Origin: Corythucha ciliata
Lineage: Eukaryota > Arthropoda > Insecta > Hemiptera > Tingidae
DNA length: 64,000 bases
NCBI GenBank assembly: GCA_038030265.1
Contig: CM075942.1
Span: 51,178,751 to 51,242,750, forward strand
Reading direction: 5' to 3'
The position numbers and the translations under genes were made by a program. Below, piece by piece: positions 62,101 through 64,000 of this stretch. Within the stretch, counting starts at the first letter, position 1. The number at the start of each line of letters is the position of its first letter. The notes below the pieces were generated by a model. The model did not search any database and was not told where the DNA came from. It was given only the letters and a program-made list of their open reading frames with translations.

Positions 62101-63990
62101 CATTTGCTCTGAAACCAGATTGTAAGTGGATGGGACTGATGGGAGTCAGGCAGGGAGACGCTGTTCTGCATGCAGGTTTTCCATTATCTTTCGACCTTGT
62201 TCAAATAGTTTCTCCTTGGGTGACTCTATGAAGGAGGAAAGGATCGTAAACATTGACAAATAATCAAGCTTTGGATGAATGGCGACTTTTGGTTTCCTTG
62301 TCATGGGCCTGTATTAAAGCCTAGATAAAAAACTGAAAAATTTGCCTGTGCTTTAAGCGTACTTCCGCTCAAAATCTTTACTTCTAGCACTCTCACAGCA
62401 CACCCCACCCTTACGACGATAAGTGTGGTGGAGGAATCCCAACATTGAAAAATAAATGACTTCTAATAGATTTGAGGCCCTCTTCCTCTCACCACAAGAG
62501 AAAGAAAGTCAATGAAATGACTTCTTTCTTCCGTTCCATTAACAAAAATAGTCTCCACCAATCTATACCCTCTGGAAGAGACAGCCTCACTCCCACTCTA
62601 TCTGACGAATTCACATACCTGAAAAATCTCAGACTTCCCATTGTTTGAAACTCTATTAGGCGACCTTTTAAAACTGGTGTATTCATTCACAAAAAAGTAA
62701 CAGAGGGAGCGTCTACCCGTCCTTCAACCCCTCACCACATCACGTCTCCAACGTTCTTCAATGGGGAATTTATACCACCAATTAAGAAAATGCTCCGTGA
62801 CCACCATAAGAACAATAAAGCGTAATTTAGAGATGTTTTCTCACCCCCTCCCCTTTCACACCCAAGTAGCTACCAGCAAGACCTTTATCATGAATTCACG
62901 ACTCAATCCTCAATGACAGAAACTCATAAGTAAACTTTTTCATCAAAGCTGGTGCCTGTTAGAGGCAGTAATTTCAAGTCCTGTTCGTACCATGAACTTA
63001 ACAATGAGCCGAAAAAATGTACAATGTTCATAGAATTTCACCCTTCTCGATGGCAACATGGAGTACCCCATTGTTCCAACTCAGGAGAATGGAGAGGAGG
63101 TTTGAGAAGTACATGTTTGGCACCAGGACCTGTCGTCTCAGAGCGCGCGTCAATGAGACGCCTGGACCCTTTCAGGTTTTCTTCAAGCACAGGTATTCGA
63201 GAATTTTTTTACAGATTTGTCCACCTATCTAGGGAAAAGCGAGATTCTCACTTAGCTAAGCTTATTAATTTATATTGTATACTAAAATTTATAATTTTAT
63301 TACGAGCTAAAGACGAGAAATAAGAAGGTCGACGGGATGCTAATCCATGTTTGATGAAGCAATAATCTCCGGGACTGTTCAAAACACTCATTCAACATTC
63401 AAAGCTACCCGGTAAACGCCTTTTCTGTGGCTATAAAAAACACTTAACATCGGAAGATGCTAACAGGCAAAAATAAAGTCTTCCCACACCATCAAGGCTG
63501 AATATAGAAAATGCCTCACCGTTGAAAGTACAATGATGTATCCGTCGCTTTTCAAGCTCGGGGTTGTTCCTTCGGTTGTATTTACCATGCGGCCTCAACT
63601 GAAGGGGGTAGGGGGGTGGTGGAGTCCGCCTCGGTAGATTTGGATTCTCCATTTGTGGACGGTAGCAGGCGTTGAGATTAAGCCCTGGCATATTGTTGAG
63701 GCTTTTTTCGCATTTTATCATCGGATGAAGAACCTGTGAAGGGAAATCAAACATTTTGTGCTTGACTTCGAGAGAAAAAAAAAATATAACGAAGAAAAAG
63801 TGTTTACCTGGTCTTCGGGAAATTCCATTTTGACCTGCGTGACCGAGGCGAGCATTTCCGCGTTCTCTGGGTCGAGCTTCTGTATGCTCGAAGTAATGTC
63901 CTCCCAGAGGGGTGCCGGTTTAAGGAAAACGTCATCGTCCTGACACAGAACTGTTCGCTGCGAGACGTAACTGAGGGAGCTTGGTCGAGG
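27269..63990 (-). CDS. dar1: Kruppel-like factor, KLF5/dar1 group (3' part, four exons)
   Basis: Nuclear C2H2 zinc-finger transcription factor expected to bind GC/CACCC boxes. Minus-strand exons 63990-63808, 63733-63520, 58897-58838 and 27462-27269 join in frame (651 nt, 216 residues plus stop); the 5' part lies beyond the window. All boundaries are GT-AG. Order: a conserved acidic motif ([20 protein letters not shown], about residues 27-46), a Pro-rich linker ([12 protein letters not shown]), [15 protein letters not shown], then three fingers: C-x4-C-x12-H-x3-H twice and C-x2-C-x12-H-x3-H, with contact helices [14 protein letters not shown] and RSDHLAL and TGEKPY/TGAKPF linkers. The protein ends [12 protein letters not shown]. 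The YNRR-NP-LEKRRIH linker is what I know from KLF5, and [18 protein letters not shown] with HMKRHLPK from insect dar1 (dendrite growth, gut stem cells). KLF6/7 (luna) shares FNGC in finger 1 but lacks this linker. Introns are 74, 4622 and 31375 bp. Confidence 0.88.
27463..28614. other. 3' end of the 31-kb KLF intron; no gene seen
   Basis: The acceptor side of the intron. Nothing recognised. The 88-codon plus frame at 28131-28397 has one hydrophobic run but is AT-rich and unsupported. Confidence 0.45.
28615..28990 (-). repeat. Degenerate ~30-bp array, family A (reverse orientation)
   Basis: Units AAATTTCGCGGGTCTTGCTC, CCGATTTCGCGGGGTTGACA, AGTAATTTCACGGGTTCACT. About 11 units; orientation flips within about 50 bp to the array that follows. 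Confidence 0.7.
29035..30260 (+). repeat. Degenerate ~30-bp array, family A (long)
   Basis: About 40 worn units such as CACGAAATGGGCTTTTGATG, CGCGAAAATGGCTTTGGAAT, AATCCGCGAAATTGCTTTTT and GAAATTGATGGTTTTTAGGG with AGTGAGCCA spacers. Together with the previous entry it forms a head-to-head array pair inside the KLF intron. Confidence 0.72.
30477..30560 (+). repeat. Dispersed repeat copy C (partial)
   Basis: ATGGTCAAAAATGAGTGTTT followed by CTAGTC-like and CTC-AAACCAG sequence matches the end of copy A at 18487-18540. It again follows a family A array, with about 220 bp between. Confidence 0.5.
30561..34210. other. KLF intron; no gene seen
   Basis: AT-rich intron sequence with C-runs (31877, 32239) and a 29-A run at 33598-33626. 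No coding motif or paired transposon ends seen. Confidence 0.45.
34890..35038. mobile_element. 150-bp MITE nested in the foldback element
   Basis: GGCCCGATTTCACCAA at the left is mirrored by TTGGTGGAAATGGGCC at the right; ATCACGATTACA and ATCACGATCAAC lie inside. It belongs with other short elements here that have GGCC-rich tips (44563, 51117). Confidence 0.65.
35177..35260 (+). pseudogene. Pogo/Tigger-type HTH relic
   Basis: ATG opens [20 protein letters not shown] and continues AIESNSAP. This resembles the start of the CENP-B/psq-type helix-turn-helix of pogo/Tigger transposases (RKYKRKT-R--W-EE-L--AI pattern). Only about 28 residues remain, between the foldback arms, so it would be the last trace of the element's transposase. 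A short, motif-level match. Confidence 0.35.
36375..36534. mobile_element. 160-bp MITE
   Basis: ATTAGCTTCGTTCGTTTGT (36376) and ACAAACGAACGGAGCTAAT (to 36534) are inverted copies, followed inward by AGTCCCGGACTA and TCCGGACTA. No clear target duplication. Confidence 0.7.
36535..38164. other. KLF intron; no gene seen
   Basis: Contains the 160-codon minus frame 36995-37477, which has no recognisable motif and a competing frame on the other strand. Treated as chance. Confidence 0.4.
38165..38420 (+). repeat. Degenerate ~30-32-bp array, family D
   Basis: Units AAATAGCAACGAAATTGGAA, AAATAGTCGTGAAACTGCAT and AAACAGTCACGAAATCACGC. About eight units, like the array at 23180. Confidence 0.6.
39005..40640 (+). 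repeat. Degenerate 30-bp array, family B (about 50 units)
   Basis: The largest array. Typical units: GGCGCGAATTGTCAGTTTTG followed by CTATTTTTAG, GGCGCGAATCGTCAGTTAAG, GGCACGAATGGTAAATTTAG. Many successive units are exactly 30 bp (for example 39608-39670). Frames through it are artefacts of the period. Confidence 0.85.
40740..40835. repeat. TTTA-rich microsatellite
   Basis: Interrupted (TTTA)n and T-rich tract with a clean run TTTATTTATTTATTTATTT near 40768-40787. Confidence 0.8.
40836..43802. other. KLF intron; no gene seen
   Basis: Ordinary AT-rich intron sequence with a GAGTGA-rich patch at 41165-41200. No motif-bearing frames. Confidence 0.45.
43805..45113. mobile_element. 1.3-kb element with repeated CTCGAGCGCGTCAGATT motifs
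   Basis: GTAGGGGAGCCCACGATG (43805) is mirrored by GGGCCCCCCTAC (to 45113), with GGGGATTTACTTGAGCG and its inverse just inside, flanked by TA on both sides. CTCGAGCGCGTCAGAT occurs at 43980, 44118 and 44255 on the + strand and inverted at 44917 and 45064, spaced 136-147 bp. Many extra AATCTGAC copies lie between, so each unit can pair GCGTCAGATT with AATCTGACG. No coding capacity seen. It holds the insert at 44563-44662. Confidence 0.8.
44563..44662. mobile_element. 100-bp MITE nested in the 1.3-kb element
   Basis: ATTCAGTAAAATTTAGCGCC (left) and GGCGCTAAGTTTCACTGAAT (right) are inverted copies; GACCCGTGTT and AAGACGGGT pair inside. Confidence 0.7.
45242..45793. mobile_element. 550-bp foldback MITE
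   Basis: AGTCCGGGAGCCCACAGTAT (45242) is mirrored by ACGGTGGGCTCCCGGACT (to 45793). The arms stay alike for about 165 bp (GATCGTGTCTGGCTCCTG, GGTCTAGGAGATGACAC, GATCGCCAGAAATTTTC and their inverses). The 45274-45486 frame is inside an arm and not a gene. Confidence 0.88.
45794..46999. other. KLF intron; no gene seen
   Basis: AT-rich; includes a short TATAGC triplet repeat at 46665-46682. Nothing else recognised. Confidence 0.45.
47000..47880 (+). repeat. Degenerate ~30-bp arrays, families C and D
   Basis: 47000-47330 is family C: AAGCGCTAATTCGAGGCTCA, AACGCCAATTCACGGTGAAA, AACCGCTCATTATTCGCGGG with GAAAAA spacers. From 47330 it grades into D-like units (CACCGAAATTGGGAGTTTCT, TATCAACGAAATCGCGATAG). 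The continuous grading shows that the families are related. Confidence 0.65.
47953..48022. repeat. AT-rich palindromic duplication
   Basis: AAATTAATATTAATAGTCGG occurs at 47954 and 48000, with partly inverted TTAATATTAAACTATTAAT between: a 46-bp direct repeat of a self-complementary sequence. Confidence 0.7.
48030..51110. other. KLF intron; no gene seen
   Basis: Only short open frames. ACACACAAAATATTACTAAT and its inverse make a small hairpin near 48210-48239. 50545-50700 has two AAGATTTGGTGG copies in a loose periodic context, possibly very worn 30-bp units. Confidence 0.4.
51117..51253. mobile_element. 137-bp MITE, TAG duplication
   Basis: GGGGCCTATTCTCTAAC at the left and GTTAGAGAATAGGCCCC at the right are inverted copies (with one mismatched stretch after them), flanked by TAG at 51114-51116 and 51254-51256. 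A three-base duplication suits PIF/Harbinger. Confidence 0.8.
51254..52029. other. KLF intron; no gene seen
   Basis: The 131-codon plus frame at 51435-51830 is the longest here; it shows no motif and overlaps frames on both strands. Confidence 0.4.
52038..52461. mobile_element. hAT-type MITE with 8-bp TSD
   Basis: TIRs CAGGACCGAAACTAGGGA (52038) and TCCCTAGTTTCGGCCCTG (to 52461), flanked by perfect TCCAAGGG duplications at 52030-52037 and 52462-52469. An 8-bp duplication and CAGG...CCTG tips are diagnostic of hAT elements. No coding capacity. Confidence 0.88.
52470..56138. other. KLF intron; one doubtful coding patch
   Basis: Mostly simple AT- and pyrimidine-rich sequence. At 54675-54843 and 54980-55240 on the minus strand there are protein-like frames (see findings) that I could not assign. 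CT microsatellite near 53290-53325. Confidence 0.35.
56139..56178. repeat. 40-bp poly-A homopolymer
   Basis: Uninterrupted run of 40 A. Similar runs lie at 33598-33626 (29) and 58004-58031 (28). Confidence 0.95.
56310..56520 (-). repeat. Degenerate ~31-bp array, family C (reverse)
   Basis: TTTTAGCCGCAAATGAACTT, TTTTATCCCCGAAATTAACG, TTTCAGCCGTGAAAAAACG with TTTTCTCTCAA spacers; the reverse of the 47.1-kb array. About six units. Confidence 0.65.
56521..58837. other. 5' end of the 31-kb KLF intron; no gene seen
   Basis: Donor side of the large intron. Poly-A runs near 57379 and 57834 and at 58004. No motif-bearing frames. Confidence 0.45.
58838..58897 (-). CDS. dar1: KLF5/dar1 exon: body of finger 1
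   Basis: 60 nt between acceptor TTTCAG (58898) and donor ACAG/GTAAGT. Encodes [19 protein letters not shown] and half of the following Gly codon, completing finger 1 up to the TGEKPY linker. Confidence 0.92.
59312..59707. mobile_element. 400-bp foldback MITE
   Basis: CGGCCCATTCCCGGT (59312) and ACCGGGAATGGGCCCG (to 59707) begin two inverted arms of about 170 bp, alike through ATCAGCATTATCTATAATTG, AACCGGCTAACA, CCAAACACAACG and CCACTCGGGAAG. The loop is about 55 bp. Confidence 0.85.
60060..60410 (+). repeat. 17-bp minisatellite AACCACTGCAAAGGTCC
   Basis: Clear 17-bp steps near 60297-60381 (AACCACTGCAAAGGGCC, AACCACAGTGAAGGTTC, AACCACTGCAAAGATCC, AACCACTGCGAAGGTCT); worn copies extend left to about 60060. 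A lone TACAGTAGAACCTCC at 60183 matches the pogo-like tip seen at 17346. Confidence 0.65.
60511..60599 (-). mobile_element. hAT-Charlie-like terminal piece or short MITE
   Basis: GGTTGAGAATCACTG at 60585-60599 is the reverse of the CAGTG-TTCTCAACC tip typical of Charlie-type hAT elements; GGTCTCAACCTTAAGG at 60514 is a worn counterpart. No duplication could be paired. Confidence 0.45.
61045..61165 (+). repeat. Short tandem repeat with AATAGCGTTTTACGCG
   Basis: About three copies of a 40-50-bp unit CCTGCAAATAGCGTTTTACG plus a GTAGGTAC spacer (61060, 61090, 61130). Confidence 0.7.
61190..61735 (+). repeat. Degenerate 30-bp array, family A (best-phased copy)
   Basis: Between 61264 and 61567 ten consecutive units are 30 or 31 bp: CTGCGAAAATGGTTCTTTAG, CGCGAAAATGGTTTTTCAGT, CGCAAAATTGGTTTTTGGAG, CGCGAAATTGTTTTTTTAGT and others, with GCCAAACC-type spacers. 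The minus frames read a decapeptide repeat ([30 protein letters not shown]). Confidence 0.85.
61677..61734 (+). repeat. 58-bp duplicated segment (second copy at 62503-62560)
   Basis: GAAAGTCAATGAAATGACTT, TCTTTCTTCC and ATTAACAAAAATAGTCTCCA recur in order at 62503-62560 in the same orientation, with only a few differences. It marks the right edge of the 30-bp array. Confidence 0.8.
61791..63519. other. KLF intron; no gene seen
   Basis: Apart from the duplicated 58-bp piece at 62503, nothing recognised. The 123-codon plus frame 62952-63323 has no known motif. Confidence 0.45.
63520..63733 (-). CDS. dar1: KLF5/dar1 exon: linker and start of finger 1
   Basis: 214 nt. Acceptor TTCACAG/GTTCTTC at 63734/63733, donor AACG/GTGAGG after 63520. 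Encodes a Pro-rich linker, the basic [11 protein letters not shown] stretch and the first Cys of finger 1, split after CTFNG. The preceding intron is only 74 bp. Confidence 0.88.
63808..63990 (-). CDS. dar1: KLF5/dar1 exon with the [18 protein letters not shown] motif
   Basis: 183 nt, phase 0 at both ends. Acceptor TTTCTTTCAG ends at 63991 and donor GACCAG/GTAAAC follows 63808. Encodes 61 residues, including [20 protein letters not shown]. It is the most 5' exon visible; at least one more must lie beyond 64000, because this one has no suitable start. Confidence 0.8.
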
Positions 63991-64000
63991 CTGAAAGAAA

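Noticed and set aside
62952..63323. 123-codon plus frame in the KLF intron
   Set aside because: No domain recognised and no splice or promoter context.
27269..63990. Assignment of the KLF to the KLF6/7 (luna) group
   Set aside because: Finger 1 FNGC resembles KLF6/7, but the [14 protein letters not shown] linker, HYRKH in finger 2 and the HMKRHLPK end fit KLF5/dar1 better.

Overview
This is nuclear DNA from an animal, most likely an arthropod. It is AT-rich and gene-poor, has GT-AG spliceosomal introns, and is packed with non-autonomous DNA transposons, foldback elements, tRNA-derived SINEs and minisatellites. No bacterial or organelle features were seen. The species cannot be fixed from this window.

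Two genes are well supported. (1) A three-exon cytochrome c gene on the + strand (3870-4370), complete at 107 residues, with the CxxCH haem motif and the axial Met loop but an unusually diverged N-terminal half. (2) The 3' part of a Kruppel-like factor on the - strand, spread over 27269-63990 in four visible exons and running off the right edge. The linker before finger 1 ([14 protein letters not shown] type) and the C-terminal end (HMKRHLPK) point to the KLF5/dar1 group. Its last visible intron, of about 31.4 kb, separates finger 1 from fingers 2-3 and holds half of the window.

Two decayed genes are also visible: a transposon-derived gene at the left edge (1-1469, -) and a trypsin-family serine protease relic (about 8702-9685, +) that appears to have lost its catalytic residues and carries a MITE.

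The rest is repeats. Left third: a foldback inside another foldback (5576-7234), then a 4.6 kb foldback element (11629-16246) with a perfect 9-bp target duplication and arms made of 151/166-bp tandem units, each with a hairpin; this is the architecture of Drosophila FB (Mutator-like) elements. At 17.2-18.5 kb a pogo-like element, itself carrying another MITE, has split a dispersed repeat. Inside and around the KLF gene are a two-tRNA-part SINE with 13-bp target duplications (24229-24517), a 1.7 kb foldback with a pogo-type HTH relic (34215-35890), a 1.3 kb element with internal GCGTCAGATT repeats (43805-45113), a hAT MITE with an 8-bp target duplication (52038-52461), and further MITEs.

The most unusual theme is a set of very degenerate tandem arrays with a period of about 30 bp in four related sequence families (A-D), at more than ten places and in both orientations, together about 7 kb. 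At least two, and probably three, of these arrays lie next to copies of the same dispersed repeat, which suggests they belong to a larger, undescribed repetitive unit.
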